64,000 nucleotides of DNA from Siphonodentalium dalli (GCA_032622095.1 CP136066.1:156327152-156391151); one strand, 5' to 3'. Counted from the first letter of the stretch, positions 9,656-24,445 are shown. The notes: a model not told the origin generated them from the sequence alone. Numbers and translations are program-made.

Positions 9656-12021
9656 ATGTCTCATTTTGGTAAAATGGAATCGAAGAAAGTGTTAATCTTC
9701 TCTCCATACAGCGACGATGGAGGTCAAAACAGAAGAATATTGGTAAGTCTCTATGTCAACCCACTTTCAGTTTGGTATATACATGGAATAGTGCATTTCA
9801 AATAGCAATGAACGTTCGTGATGTGACAATTGTAGGTTAAAATATACAAATTAGTTCATTTCAATTATATATTTTGAAGATAGCATGACAACGGTGAGAT
9901 CTTTGACCGAATAGTTTATTTATCAGCCAGGTTTATCTTCAGGAAGCAAATTTAAGAAAATTGATTCAATGGAATGTGCACAATGCCTGCAAGTCTCAGT
10001 ATCACCCTAACTTAAAATGCATTAATTCCCAAATTTCAAACAGAAAATCAAAGAGCACTAACTATTGTGTCGAGATATTGTTCAATTACTCCATAAAACA
10101 CACAGTTCACAACCAATATTTCTTCTCATTTCAGGAACTCCCAGCGGCACCACTTGCATGTACCAGCGTACGCCCACACAGAAGCCCTGAATTCAACATA
10201 CTAGACAAGTTGAATGCCAGTTGTAAGTACCTTACGAACACTTTTATATTACCTGAGTTACATAATTATATTAGTGCTCAATTGGTAAAGCATAACTTGT
10301 ATATAATATCGGATATATATCTTCTGAGATTTTTCATTCACGTTCATGTGCTGTCCGAAATTCAAAGCAATTGAAAGGTACTCAATCTGATTAGACGGTC
10401 CCCATATCAACAAGTTACAACATTTCTTCAAAATACGCTTTTGTTATCAGAATTGATTAATTACAACAAAGTAATGCTAATCGCTGTCAACTATGGTATA
10501 AAATTTCCCAAAACGTGTTATTTATCAACATGTTGTTCAACGTTGTTCGCGTATCACGAAATTTTGCCGTATATTACCACTTGATTTTAGAGTTACGCAT
10601 CTTCATCCGCAATTTTGTCCGAGACCATCGGTTTGACGATTCTTTTCTGGGCCACAAATCATTACACATTTCGAGAAATAAAAAATTTCAAAAATCGTTA
10701 TCTGATCACTCCGAGCTTTGGTGGGTGGGTTCCTCGACTCGAATCAAATATTTTTCACCCCGAAGCCAGAAAATAGTCATTTGGGAGCGCTAATTCGGAT
10801 TATGCATCTTTAACGGAATTAGTTCATCAGGCTTAGTAAGAGAAGCAAGTCATTACCGATCAGTCATACACATTTAGATATTTAATCGTCAAAATGATAT
10901 GGTGGTGATAGGAAGGGCCATACGAACTTAATATAAGAATGCTGTATATATATATATATGTATCTCTCTCGAAACTTATTATAGATTCATGGTTATATAA
11001 TATAACTTTTGAGTCTGAGACACTGGTAGATATATAGGCAACTGTGATAATAAATCTTATCACATACTTAACTAAATGGCGTTTTGTTTTTAAAATTTCA
11101 GCTACATGCACCGATATTGCAAGCGATTTCACAGATCGCCCAGGAGATCAGGTTGACCTCGTCTTCCAGCCAACAACAACTTCGACGCCAGCGCGTGATA
11201 CCAACGCGAACAGGGGCGATAGGCCGTGTATCGTAGAAAACATCGACGCCTCGCCGAATTCAACGCCATCCGATGATTTCAGCAAATCTAGAGACACGAG
11301 CGCCGATTCGGACAACAAGAAACATGCGCGTTTCAGCTTCAGTTACGACCAAGTTGAGATTCTGAACGAGTACTACTGCAGCAGTAACAAATACCCAGAC
11401 GCCGATATACTAGATGAGCTGTCTTCGAAACTGAAAGCTCCAACAAGAAATATTAAAGTACGTTACAACCCCTGTCGTCACTGTTTATGTATTCCTATAT
11501 ATGTGTGTTACCATATATATGTTCTTAATACCATTGTAATGTGGTGAAAGAAAGAAATGATACTGATACTAATCTCCGGTTGTCTATTTAACATTGCATG
11601 ACATCACCACCCTGTGGAATTGCTTATAGAAATGCTGAATTTGGTCGAAGACCTATTTCCACCAAAGTTTCCGGTAATGTATTTAAACCTAAGAGATATC
11701 AATGTGCATCACACATTCACATATATTGTTCATCCGCTCAGTGGGTAATCATGTTTATTTTACCAATTTCAGATCTGGTTCCAGAACAAACGATACAGAT
11801 CGAAACCAAAGAAACCGAAATCACCGACAGAGACAAGCCTCGCTCGAGAGTACCTCAGTACCCATATAAGGGCAGACATGCTGAATCAGCTACATGGCAG
11901 CTTTCTCCACCCGCTCCCAGCTATGTCAGCCAGCCCTTTCCCGTTCCTTCCACACGTCGACCCTCGTGTTTTGTGGCCGACGATTGGAGCATATTCACAG
12001 AGTTCGCTTGTATTCGCCTGA
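9656..12021 (+). CDS. Divergent homeodomain protein, copy 3 (259 aa)
   Basis: Exons 9656-9742, 10135-10222, 11102-11457 and 11773-12021. TATA box at 9591, AATAAA at 12105. By eye the exons match copy 2, including Cys38 and the extra homeodomain Cys. All splice sites are intact. Its spacer has the longest poly-C run seen (22) and a single-base change (CTTCTCGCAG for CTTCGCGCAG) upstream of the promoter. Confidence 0.88.
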
Positions 12022-13828
12022 TTTAATGTCATGTTATCGCTGATTTATATTGCTTAATGTTGTTAGATTGTTATTGCAGTGTTCATGAATTTTGTTAATT
12101 GTTGAATAAAATTATAAACTGAAAACTCACTTTCCGACAAATGCCCGAAGATAGCCACATAGGTTCGAAAATAGCAAATGTCGGCAGTTTTATTTCCCTC
12201 GAACTCCAAATTCCTCAATATTGGATATTTCATAAGCATCCCACCTGGAGCTTCCCGAGTGATATCTCAGCTGTCGGGCAACTCCGGCATTGCAACCTCT
12301 ATACGTGGTTGGTTATCTAATACCGTGGTGTCGGTCGATAAATACACGAAATACTGATGAATATACAGATTAAATAATAGTCTGAAAGAAGATCCTAAGG
12401 TGGCAGTACACGATTTATCGTGTTGTAGGGGGTCTGAAAAATAGAAAAATAAGTAGCTGTGGGGCATAATAGCCAGTGTAGCCTGTGTTAAATGTGCCAT
12501 TACTGGTTTGAAGATTTAATTATTTTACAAAACTAGAAAAGTTCATAAAAAAGTGAAAAATATGGATACGTAAACATGATTTTCGTATTCAGTGGAGTTT
12601 GGTGGAGTTTCAAATATTTCTCAGCTCTAACATAGCTCTATCAGGTGGAAGAAGCTTATTTACTGATAACCGCTCTGTCGTGTTATCTTTTTGTGTTGAA
12701 ACTTGTCAAGTTGAGTCAAAAAATGGGTAAAATTAATCGTTTTGTGTGTGCAAACAAAGGTGCATAACTCTTGACAAATTGTACGAAGAAGCTAGTACAG
12801 AATGATTACACCTAACATTTCTGTCAGAAAGAAAACATGCTTGATGGGACCTATGCCAAAGATAATGGCTCAAAATATATTTGAAGTACAGTACCCCTTC
12901 CCATGTTGGCCAAAATTGCTGGAAATTGTGTACATGTATTGCTACCTAAGTTAAGAAATATCAGCTGTTGTTTTCAATCTTCCGACCGGAAGAGAGAAAC
13001 GCTCTTTATTTTTACCAAAACAGGAGAAAATTTGAAATGAACGCTCTTTTTTATTGTCCATTGTTGAATCGAAAAGTGGTCCTATTCCCCGAGGACGGGA
13101 ATGAAACACAAACGGACCTTTAACAAAACAAACTTCGCGCAGAACGTTAGTTGGAAATCAAATTATCAGAGTGTTATATTTCCTATTGATATTGTGTCCG
13201 TGCATAACGTTCAATTCTAACTATTGGAAATGTTTAGTATGTTTACCATATTTTATCGGTCACACTCCCATCAATTAAATCGCTTAATTTCACATTTCTC
13301 ACCCCCCCCCCCCCCAATACACCCCGGAAAGTGTACAGATGTGGATAACACATTGTGATAAAAGATGAACATTTATAAAAAAATAAAATATTTTGGACTT
13401 TTATACAAGGTAATTTCGTTAATTAAATCACACTGGAACTTAATTGAACTAAATGCGTAGCAAACAAACAAGTGTCCTGCTACAACTGGTTGAGGGTACA
13501 TTTCTACATGTATGTTGAGACATGTCCCCCGTTATATGTACATTATACCTGACAGTATCCGCTAAACAAGCTGTGCTATGCAAAACAAACAAACAATTCG
13601 GATGAATTGACATTCGCAAGACATGTCACAGAATTACACAATCATAACATCTCACATGGAATTCACGGTGAGTCCTCACCAATGTATACCCTACTATGAC
13701 TTGCATACTGACAGAACTGTTTTTGCATGTCAAGTGTCAACAACAATAGTTGGGATGGGTAGGTATATAAACTTGGTTTGTATCTTCTGTAGCCATATTC
13801 TCTTTCATATCTTGTGTCGTCTCATATA

Positions 13829-16188
13829 ATGTCTCATTTTGGTAAAATGGAATCGAAGAAAGTGTTAATCTTCTCTCCATACAGCGACGATGGAGGTCAA
13901 AACAGAAGAATATTGGTAAGTCTCTATGTCAACCCACTTTCAGTTTGGTATATACATGGAATAGTGCATTTCAAATAGCAATGAACGTTCGTGATGTGAC
14001 AATTGTAGGTTAAAATATACAAATTAGTTCATTTCAATTATATATTTTGAAGATAGCATGACAACGGTGAGATCTTTGACCGAATAGTTTATTTATCAGC
14101 CAGGTTTATCTTCAGGAAGCAAATTTAAGAAAATTGATTCAATGGAATGTGCACAATGCCTGCAAGTCTCAGTATCACCCTAACTTAAAATGCATTAATT
14201 CCCAAATTTCAAACAGAAAATCAAAGAGCACTAACTATTGTGTCGAGATATTGTTCAATTACTCCATAAAACACACAGTTCACAACCAATATTTCTTCTC
14301 ATTTCAGGAACTCCCAGCGGCACCACTTGCATGTACCAGCGTACGCCCACACAGAAGCCCTGAATTCAACATACTAGACAAGTTGAATGCCAGTTGTAAG
14401 TACCTTACGAACACTTTTATATTACCTGAGTTACATAATTATATTAGTGCTCAATTGGTAAAGCATAACTTGTATATAATATCGGATATATATCTTCTGA
14501 GATTTTTCATTCACGTTCATGTGCTGTCCGAAATTCAAAGCAATTGAAAGGTACTCAATCTGATTAGACGGTCCCCATATCAACAAGTTACAACATTTCT
14601 TCAAAATACGCTTTTGTTATCAGAATTGATTAATTACAACAAAGTAATGCTAATCGCTGTCAACTATGGTATAAAATTTCCCAAAACGTGTTATTTATCA
14701 ACATGTTGTTCAACGTTGTTCGCGTATCACGAAATTTTGCCGTATATTACCACTTGATTTTAGAGTTACGCATCTTCATCCGCAATTTTGTCCGAGACCA
14801 TCGGTTTGACGATTCTTTTCTGGGCCACAAATCATTACACATTTCGAGAAATAAAAAATTTCAAAAATCGTTATCTGATCACTCCGAGCTTTGGTGGGTG
14901 GGTTCCTCGACTCGAATCAAATATTTTTCACCCCGAAGCCAGAAAATAGTCATTTGGGAGCGCTAATTCGGATTATGCATCTTTAACGGAATTAGTTCAT
15001 CAGGCTTAGTAAGAGAAGCAAGTCATTACCGATCAGTCATACACATTTAGATATTTAATCGTCAAAATGATATGGTGGTGATAGGAAGGGCCATACGAAC
15101 TTAATATAAGAATGCTGTATATATATATATATGTATCTCTCTCGAAACTTATTATAGATTCATGGTTATATAATATAACTTTTGAGTCTGAGACACTGGT
15201 AGATATATAGGCAACTGTGATAATAAATCTTATCACATACTTAACTAAATGGCGTTTTGTTTTTAAAATTTCAGCTACATGCACCGATATTGCAAGCGAT
15301 TTCACAGATCGCCCAGGAGATCAGGTTGACCTCGTCTTCCAGCCAACAACAACTTCGACGCCAGCGCGTGATACCAACGCGAACAGGGGCGATAGGCCGT
15401 GTATCGTAGAAAACATCGACGCCTCGCCGAATTCAACGCCATCCGATGATTTCAGCAAATCTAGAGACACGAGCGCCGATTCGGACAACAAGAAACATGC
15501 GCGTTTCAGCTTCAGTTACGACCAAGTTGAGATTCTGAACGAGTACTACTGCAGCAGTAACAAATACCCAGACGCCGATATACTAGATGAGCTGTCTTCG
15601 AAACTGAAAGCTCCAACAAGAAATATTAAAGTACGTTACAACCCCTGTCGTCACTGTTTATGTATTCCTATATATGTGTGTTACCATATATATGTTCTTA
15701 ATACCATTGTAATGTGGTGAAAGAAAGAAATGATACTGATACTAATCTCCGGTTGTCTATTTAACATTGCATGACATCACCACCCTGTGGAATTGCTTAT
15801 AGAAATGCTGAATTTGGTCGAAGACCTATTTCCACCAAAGTTTCCGGTAATGTATTTAAACCTAAGAGATATCAATGTGCATCACACATTCACATATATT
15901 GTTCATCCGCTCAGTGGGTAATCATGTTTATTTTACCAATTTCAGATCTGGTTCCAGAACAAACGATACAGATCGAAACCAAAGAAACCGAAATCACAGA
16001 CAGAGACAAGCCTCGCTCGAGAGTACCTCAGTACCCATATAAGGGCAGACATGCTGAATCAGCTACATGGCAGCTTTCTCCACCCGCTCCCAGCTATGTC
16101 AGCCACCAGCCCTTTCCCGTTCCTTCCACACGTCGACCCTCGTGTTTTGTGGCCGACGGTCATGTTATCGCTGATTTATATTGCTTAA
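13829..16188 (+). CDS. Divergent homeodomain protein, copy 4 with replaced C-terminus (257 aa)
   Basis: Exons 13829-13915, 14308-14395, 15275-15630 and 15946-16188. TATA box at 13764, AATAAA at 16233. The homeodomain has the additional Cys. Exon 4 has three differences from copies 1-3: Pro to Gln (residue 195), an inserted Thr codon in the MSASP region, and an in-frame 45-bp deletion after 16158 that removes the last 12 residues and the usual TGA. Translation then continues for nine other residues (VMLSLIYIA) to a TAA at 16186-16188. The DNA-binding part is untouched, so the protein should still bind DNA. Whether the conserved C-terminus matters is unknown. Confidence 0.83.
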
Positions 16189-17957
16189 TGTTAGATTGTT
16201 ATTGCAGTGTTCATGAATTTTGTTAATTGTTGAATAAAATTATAAACTGAAAACTCACTTTCCGACAAATGCCCGAAGATAGCCACATAGGTTCGAAAAT
16301 AGCAAATGTCGGCAGTTTTATTTCCCTCGAACTCCAAATTCCTCAATATTGGATATTTCATAAGCATCCCACCTGGAGCTTCCCGAGTGATATCTCAGCT
16401 GTCGGGCAACTCCGGCATTGCAACCTCTATACGTGGTTGGTTATCTAATACCGTGGTGTCGGTCGATAAATACACGAAATACTGATGAATATACAGATTA
16501 AATAATAGTCTGAAAGAAGATCCTAAGGTGGCAGTACACGATTTATCGTGTTGTAGGGGGTCTGAAAAATAGAAAAATAAGTAGCTGTGGGGCATAATAG
16601 CCAGTGTAGCCTGTGTTAAATGTGCCATTACTGGTTTGAAGATTTAATTATTTTACAAAACTAGAAAAGTTCATAAAAAAGTGAAAAATATGGATACGTA
16701 AACATGATTTTCGTATTCAGTGGAGTTTGGTGGAGTTTCAAATATTTCTCAGCTCTAACATAGCTCTATCAGGTGGAAGAAGCTTATTTACTGATAACCG
16801 CTCTGTCGTGTTATCTTTTTGTGTTGAAACTTGTCAAGTTGAGTCAAAAAATGGGTAAAATTAATCGTTTTGTGTGTGCAAACAAAGGTGCATAACTCTT
16901 GACAAATTGTACGAAGAAGCTAGTACAGAATGATTACACCTAACATTTCTGTCAGAAAGAAAACATGCTTGATGGGACCTATGCCAAAGATAATGGCTCA
17001 AAATATATTTGAAGTACAGTACCCCTTCCCATGTTGGCCAAAATTGCTGGAAATTGTGTACATGTATTGCTACCTAAGTTAAGAAATATCAGCTGTTGTT
17101 TTCAATCTTCCGACCGGAAGAGAGAAACGCTCTTTATTTTTACCAAAACAGGAGAAAATTTGAAATGAACGCTCTTTTTTATTGTCCATTGTTGAATCGA
17201 AAAGTGGTCCTATTCCCCGAGGACGGGAATGAAACACAAACGGACCTTTAACAAAACAAACTTCGCGCAGAACGTTAGTTGGAAATCAAATTATCAGAGT
17301 GTTATATTTCCTATTGATATTGTGTCCGTGCATAACGTTCAATTCTAACTATTGGAAATGTTTAGTATGTTTACCATATTTTATCGGTCACACTCCCATC
17401 AATTAAATCGCTTAATTTCACATTTCTCACCCCCCCCCCCCCCCAATACACCCCGGAAAGTGTACAGATGTGGATAACACATTGTGATAAAAGATGAACA
17501 TTTATAAAAAAATAAAATATTTTGGACTTTTATACAAGGTAATTTCGTTAATTAAATCACACTGGAACTTAATTGAACTAAATGCGTAGCAAACAAACAA
17601 GTGTCCTGCTACAACTGGTTGAGGGTACATTTCTACATGTATGTTGAGACATGTCCCCCGTTATATGTACATTATACCTGACAGTATCCGCTAAACAAGC
17701 TGTGCTATGCAAAACAAACAAACAATTCGGATGAATTGACATTCGCAAGACATGTCACAGAATTACACAATCATAACATCTCACATGGAATTCACGGTGA
17801 GTCCTCACCAATGTATACCCTACTATGACTTGCATACTGACAGAACTGTTTTTGCATGTCAAGTGTCAACAACAATAGTTGGGATGGGTAGGTATATAAA
17901 CTTGGTTTGTATCTTCTGTAGCCATATTCTCTTTCATATCTTGTGTCGTCTCATATA

Positions 17958-20314
17958 ATGTCTCATTTTGGTAAAATGGAATCGAAGAAAGTGTTAATCT
18001 TCTCTCCATACAGCGACGATGGAGGTCAAAACAGAAGAATATTGGTAAGTCTCTATGTCAACCCACTTTCAGTTTGGTATATACATGGAATAGTGCATTT
18101 CAAATAGCAATGAACGTTCGTGATGTGACAATTGTAGGTTAAAATATACAAATTAGTTCATTTCAATTATATATTTTGAAGATAGCATGACAACGGTGAG
18201 ATCTTTGACCGAATAGTTTATTTATCAGCCAGGTTTATCTTCAGGAAGCAAATTTAAGAAAATTGATTCAATGGAATGTGCACAATGCCTGCAAGTCTCA
18301 GTATCACCCTAACTTAAAATGCATTAATTCCCAAATTTCAAACAGAAAATCAAAGAGCACTAACTATTGTGTCGAGATATTGTTCAATTACTCCATAAAA
18401 CACACAGTTCACAACCAATATTTCTTCTCATTTCAGGAACTCCCAGCGGCACCACTTGCATGTACCAGCGTACGCCCACACAGAAGCCCTGAATTCAACA
18501 TACTAGACAAGTTGAATGCCAGTTGTAAGTACCTTACGAACACTTTTATATTACCTGAGTTACATAATTATATTAGTGCTCAATTGGTAAAGCATAACTT
18601 GTATATAATATCGGATATATATCTTCTGAGATTTTTCATTCACGTTCATGTGCTGTCCGAAATTCAAAGCAATTGAAAGGTACTCAATCTGATTAGACGG
18701 TCCCCATATCAACAAGTTACAACATTTCTTCAAAATACGCTTTTGTTATCAGAATTGATTAATTACAACAAAGTAATGCTAATCGCTGTCAACTATGGTA
18801 TAAAATTTCCCAAAACGTGTTATTTATCAACATGTTGTTCAACGTTGTTCGCGTATCACGAAATTTTGCCGTATATTACCACTTGATTTTAGAGTTACGC
18901 ATCTTCATCCGCAATTTTGTCCGAGACCATCGGTTTGACGATTCTTTTCTGGGCCACAAATCATTACACATTTCGAGAAATAAAAAATTTCAAAAATCGT
19001 TATCTGATCACTCCGAGCTTTGGTGGGTGGGTTCCTCGACTCGAATCAAATATTTTTCACCCCGAAGCCAGAAAATAGTCATTTGGGAGCGCTAATTCGG
19101 ATTATGCATCTTTAACGGAATTAGTTCATCAGGCTTAGTAAGAGAAGCAAGTCATTACCGATCAGTCATACACATTTAGATATTTAATCGTCAAAATGAT
19201 ATGGTGGTGATAGGAAGGGCCATACGAACTTAATATAAGAATGCTGTATATATATATATATGTATCTCTCTCGAAACTTATTATAGATTCATGGTTATAT
19301 AATATAACTTTTGAGTCTGAGACACTGGTAGATATATAGGCAACTGTGATAATAAATCTTATCACATACTTAACTAAATGGCGTTTTGTTTTTAAAATTT
19401 CAGCTACATGCACCGATATTGCAAGCGATTTCACAGATCGCCCAGGAGATCAGGTTGACCTCGTCTTCCAGCCAACAACAACTTCGACGCCAGCGCGTGA
19501 TACCAACGCGAACAGGGGCGATAGGCCGTGTATCGTAGAAAACATCGACGCCTCGCCGAATTCAACGCCATCCGATGATTTCAGCAAATCTAGAGACACG
19601 AGCGCCGATTCGGACAACAAGAAACATGCGCGTTTCAGCTTCAGTTACGACCAAGTTGAGATTCTGAACGAGTACTACTGCAGCAGTAACAAATACCCAG
19701 ACGCCGATATACTAGATGAGCTGTCTTCGAAACTGAAAGCTCCAACAAGAAATATTAAAGTACGTTACAACCCCTGTCGTCACTGTTTATGTATTCCTAT
19801 ATATGTGTGTTACCATATATATGTTCTTAATACCATTGTAATGTGGTGAAAGAAAGAAATGATACTGATACTAATCTCCGGTTGTCTATTTAACATTGCA
19901 TGACATCACCACCCTGTGGAATTGCTTATAGAAATGCTGAATTTGGTCGAAGACCTATTTCCACCAAAGTTTCCGGTAATGTATTTAAACCTAAGAGATA
20001 TCAATGTGCATCACACATTCACATATATTGTTCATCCGCTCAGTGGGTAATCATGTTTATTTTACCAATTTCAGATCTGGTTCCAGAACAAACGATACAG
20101 ATCGAAACCAAAGAAACCGAAATCACAGACAGAGACAAGCCTCGCTCGAGAGTACCTCAGTACCCATATAAGGGCAGACATGCTGAATCAGCTACATGGC
20201 AGCTTTCTCCACCCGCTCCCAGCTATGTCAGCCAGCCCTTTCCCGTTCCTTCCACACGTCGACCCTCGTGTTTTGTGGCCGACGGTCATGTTATCGCTGA
20301 TTTATATTGCTTAA
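17958..20314 (+). CDS. Divergent homeodomain protein, copy 5 with replaced C-terminus (256 aa)
   Basis: Exons 17958-18044, 18437-18524, 19404-19759 and 20075-20314. TATA box at 17893, AATAAA at 20359. It shares with copy 4 the Pro-to-Gln change and the 45-bp deletion that exchanges the C-terminus, but lacks copy 4's inserted Thr codon. Copies 4 and 5 are therefore sisters, and the Thr insertion in copy 4 is younger. This is the last copy to the right with the extra homeodomain Cys. Confidence 0.83.
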
Positions 20315-22082
20315 TGTTAGATTGTTATTGCAGTGTTCATGAATTTTGTTAATTGTTGAATAAAATTATAAACTGAAAACTCACTTTCCGACAAATGCCC
20401 GAAGATAGCCACATAGGTTCGAAAATAGCAAATGTCGGCAGTTTTATTTCCCTCGAACTCCAAATTCCTCAATATTGGATATTTCATAAGCATCCCACCT
20501 GGAGCTTCCCGAGTGATATCTCAGCTGTCGGGCAACTCCGGCATTGCAACCTCTATACGTGGTTGGTTATCTAATACCGTGGTGTCGGTCGATAAATACA
20601 CGAAATACTGATGAATATACAGATTAAATAATAGTCTGAAAGAAGATCCTAAGGTGGCAGTACACGATTTATCGTGTTGTAGGGGGTCTGAAAAATAGAA
20701 AAATAAGTAGCTGTGGGGCATAATAGCCAGTGTAGCCTGTGTTAAATGTGCCATTACTGGTTTGAAGATTTAATTATTTTACAAAACTAGAAAAGTTCAT
20801 AAAAAAGTGAAAAATATGGATACGTAAACATGATTTTCGTATTCAGTGGAGTTTGGTGGAGTTTCAAATATTTCTCAGCTCTAACATAGCTCTATCAGGT
20901 GGAAGAAGCTTATTTACTGATAACCGCTCTGTCGTGTTATCTTTTTGTGTTGAAACTTGTCAAGTTGAGTCAAAAAATGGGTAAAATTAATCGTTTTGTG
21001 TGTGCAAACAAAGGTGCATAACTCTTGACAAATTGTACGAAGAAGCTAGTACAGAATGATTACACCTAACATTTCTGTCAGAAAGAAAACATGCTTGATG
21101 GGACCTATGCCAAAGATAATGGCTCAAAATATATTTGAAGTACAGTACCCCTTCCCATGTTGGCCAAAATTGCTGGAAATTGTGTACATGTATTGCTACC
21201 TAAGTTAAGAAATATCAGCTGTTGTTTTCAATCTTCCGACCGGAAGAGAGAAACGCTCTTTATTTTTACCAAAACAGGAGAAAATTTGAAATGAACGCTC
21301 TTTTTTATTGTCCATTGTTGAATCGAAAAGTGGTCCTATTCCCCGAGGACGGGAATGAAACACAAACGGACCTTTAACAAAACAAACTTCGCGCAGAACG
21401 TTAGTTGGAAATCAAATTATCAGAGTGTTATATTTCCTATTGATATTGTGTCCGTGCATAACGTTCAATTCTAACTATTGGAAATGTTTAGTATGTTTAC
21501 CATATTTTATCGGTCACACTCCCATCAATTAAATCGCTTAATTTCACATTTCTCACCCCCCCCCCCCCCAATACACCCCGGAAAGTGTACAGATGTGGAT
21601 AACACATTGTGATAAAAGATGAACATTTATAAAAAAATAAAATATTTTGGACTTTTATACAAGGTAATTTCGTTAATTAAATCACACTGGAACTTAATTG
21701 AACTAAATGCGTAGCAAACAAACAAGTGTCCTGCTACAACTGGTTGAGGGTACATTTCTACATGTATGTTGAGACATGTCCCCCGTTATATGTACATTAT
21801 ACCTGACAGTATCCGCTAAACAAGCTGTGCTATGCAAAACAAACAAACAATTCGGATGAATTGACATTCGCAAGACATGTCACAGAATTACACAATCATA
21901 ACATCTCACATGGAATTCACGGTGAGTCCTCACCAATGTATACCCTACTATGACTTGCATACTGACAGAACTGTTTTTGCATGTCAAGTGTCAACAACAA
22001 TAGTTGGGATGGGTAGGTATATAAACTTGGTTTGTATCTTCTGTAGCCATATTCTCTTTCATATCTTGTGTCGTCTCATATA

Positions 22083-24445
22083 ATGTCTCATTTTGGTAAA
22101 ATGGAATCGAAGAAAGTGTTAATCTTCTCTCCATACAGCGACGATGGAGGTCAAAACAGAAGAATATTGGTAAGTCTCTATGTCAACCCACTTTCAGTTT
22201 GGTATATACATGGAATAGTGCATTTCAAATAGCAGTATTCGGTTTCGTGATGTGACAATTGTAGGTTAAAATATACAAATTAGTTCATTTCAATTATATA
22301 TTTTGAAGATAGCATGACAACGGTGAGATCTTTGACCGAATAGTTTATTTATCAGCCAGGTTTATCTTCAGGAAGCAAATTTAAGAAAATTGATTCAATG
22401 GAATGTGCACAATGCCTGCAAGTCTCAGTATCACCCTAACTTAAAATGCATTAATTCCCAATTTCAAACAGAAAATCAAGAGCACTAACTATTGTGTCGA
22501 GATATTGTTCAATTACTCCATAAAACACACAGTTCACAACCAATATTTCTTCTCATTTCAGGAACTCCCAGCGGCACCACTTGCATGTACCAGCGTACGC
22601 CCACACAGAAGCCCTGAATTCAACATACTAGACAAGTTGAATGCCAGTTGTAAGTACCTTACGAACACTTTTATATTACCTGAGTTACATAATTATATTA
22701 GTGCTCAATTGGTAAAGCATAACTTGTATATAATATCGGATATATATCTTCTGAGATTTTTCATTCACGTTCATGTGCTGTCCGAAATTCAAAGCAATTG
22801 AAAGGTACTCAATCTGATTAGACGGTCCCCATATCAACAAGTTACAACATTTCTTCAAAATACGCTTTTGTTATCAGAATTGATTAATTACAACAAAGTA
22901 ATGCTAATCGCTGTCAACTATGGTATAAAATTTCCCAAAACGTGTTATTTATCAACATGTTGTTCAACGTTGTTCGCGTATCACGAAATTTTGCCGTATA
23001 TTACCACTTGATTTTAGAGTTACGCATCTTCATCCGCAATTTTGTCCGAGACCATCGGTTTGACGATTCTTTTCTGGGCCACAAATCATTACACATTTCG
23101 AGAAATAAAAAATTTCAAAAATCGTTATCTGATCACTCCGAGCTTTGGTGGGTGGGTTCCTCGACTCGAATCAAATATTTTTCACCCCGAAGCCAGAAAA
23201 TAGTCATTTGGGAGCGCTAATTCGGATTATGCATCTTTAACGGAATTAGTTCATCAGGCTTAGTAAGAGAAGCAAGTCATTACCGATCAGTCATACACAT
23301 TTAGATATTTAATCGTCAAAATGATATGGTGGTGATAGGAAGGGCCATACGAACTTAATATAAGAATGCTGTATATATATATATATGTATCTCTCTCGAA
23401 ACTTATTATAGATTCATGGTTATATAATATAACTTTTGAGTCTGAGACACTGGTAGATATATAGGCAACTGTGATAATAAATCTTATCACATACTTAACT
23501 AAATGGCGTTTTGTTTTTAAAATTTCAGCTACATGCACCGATATTGCAAGCGATTTCACAGATCGCCCAGGAGATCAGGTTGACCTCGTCTTCCAGCCAA
23601 CAACAACTTCGACGCCAGCGCGTGATACCAACGCGAACAGGGGCGATAGGCCGTGTATCGTAGAAAACATCGACGCCTCGCCGAATTCAACGCCATCCGA
23701 TGATTTCAGCAAATCTAGAGACACGAGCGCCGATTCGGACAACAAGAAACATGCGCGTTTCAGCTTCAGTTACGACCAAGTTGAGATTCTGAACGAGTAC
23801 TACAGCAGTAACAAATACCCAGACGCCGATATACTAGATGAGCTGTCTTCGAAACTGAAAGCTCCAACAAGAAATATTAAAGTACGTTACAACCCCTGTC
23901 GTCACTGTTTATGTATTCCTATATATGTGTGTTACCATATATACGTTCGTAATACCATTGTAATGTGGTGAAAGAAAGAAATGATACTGATACTAATCTC
24001 CGGTTGTCTATTTAACATTGCATGACATCACCACCCTGTGGAATTGCTTATAGAAATGCTGAATTTGGTCGAAGACCTATTTCCACCAAAGTTTCCGGTA
24101 ATGTATTTAAACCTAAGAGATATCAATGTGCATCACACATTCACATATATTGTTCATCCGCTCAGTGGGTAATCATGTTTATTTTACCAATTTCAGATCT
24201 GGTTCCAGAACAAACGATACAGATCGAAACCAAAGAAACCGAAATCACCGACAGAGACAAGCCTCGCTCGAGAGTACCTCAGTACCCATATAAGGGCAGA
24301 CATGCTGAATCAGCTACATGGCAGCTTTCTCCACCCGCTCCCAGCTATGTCAGCCAGCCCTTTCCCGTTCCTTCCACACGTCGACCCTCGTGTTTTGTGG
24401 CCGACGATTGGAGCATATTCACAGAGTTCGCTTGTATTCGCCTGA
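22083..24445 (+). CDS. Divergent homeodomain protein, copy 6 (258 aa)
   Basis: Exons 22083-22169, 22562-22649, 23529-23881 and 24197-24445. TATA box at 22018, AATAAA at 24526. This is the first copy without the Cys codon: the homeodomain has the canonical 60 residues (131-190), with Ser21 following Tyr20. The full C-terminus is present. Intron 1 has a patch of clustered changes near 22234-22246 and two 1-base deletions near 22460-22480, none in exons. Splice sites are intact. Confidence 0.88.

Noticed and set aside
22083-24445. Assignment to the NK2 family because of Tyr54
   Set aside because: The remainder of the domain and the 46/47 intron do not fit NK2; a single residue is not enough, so no gene symbol is given.
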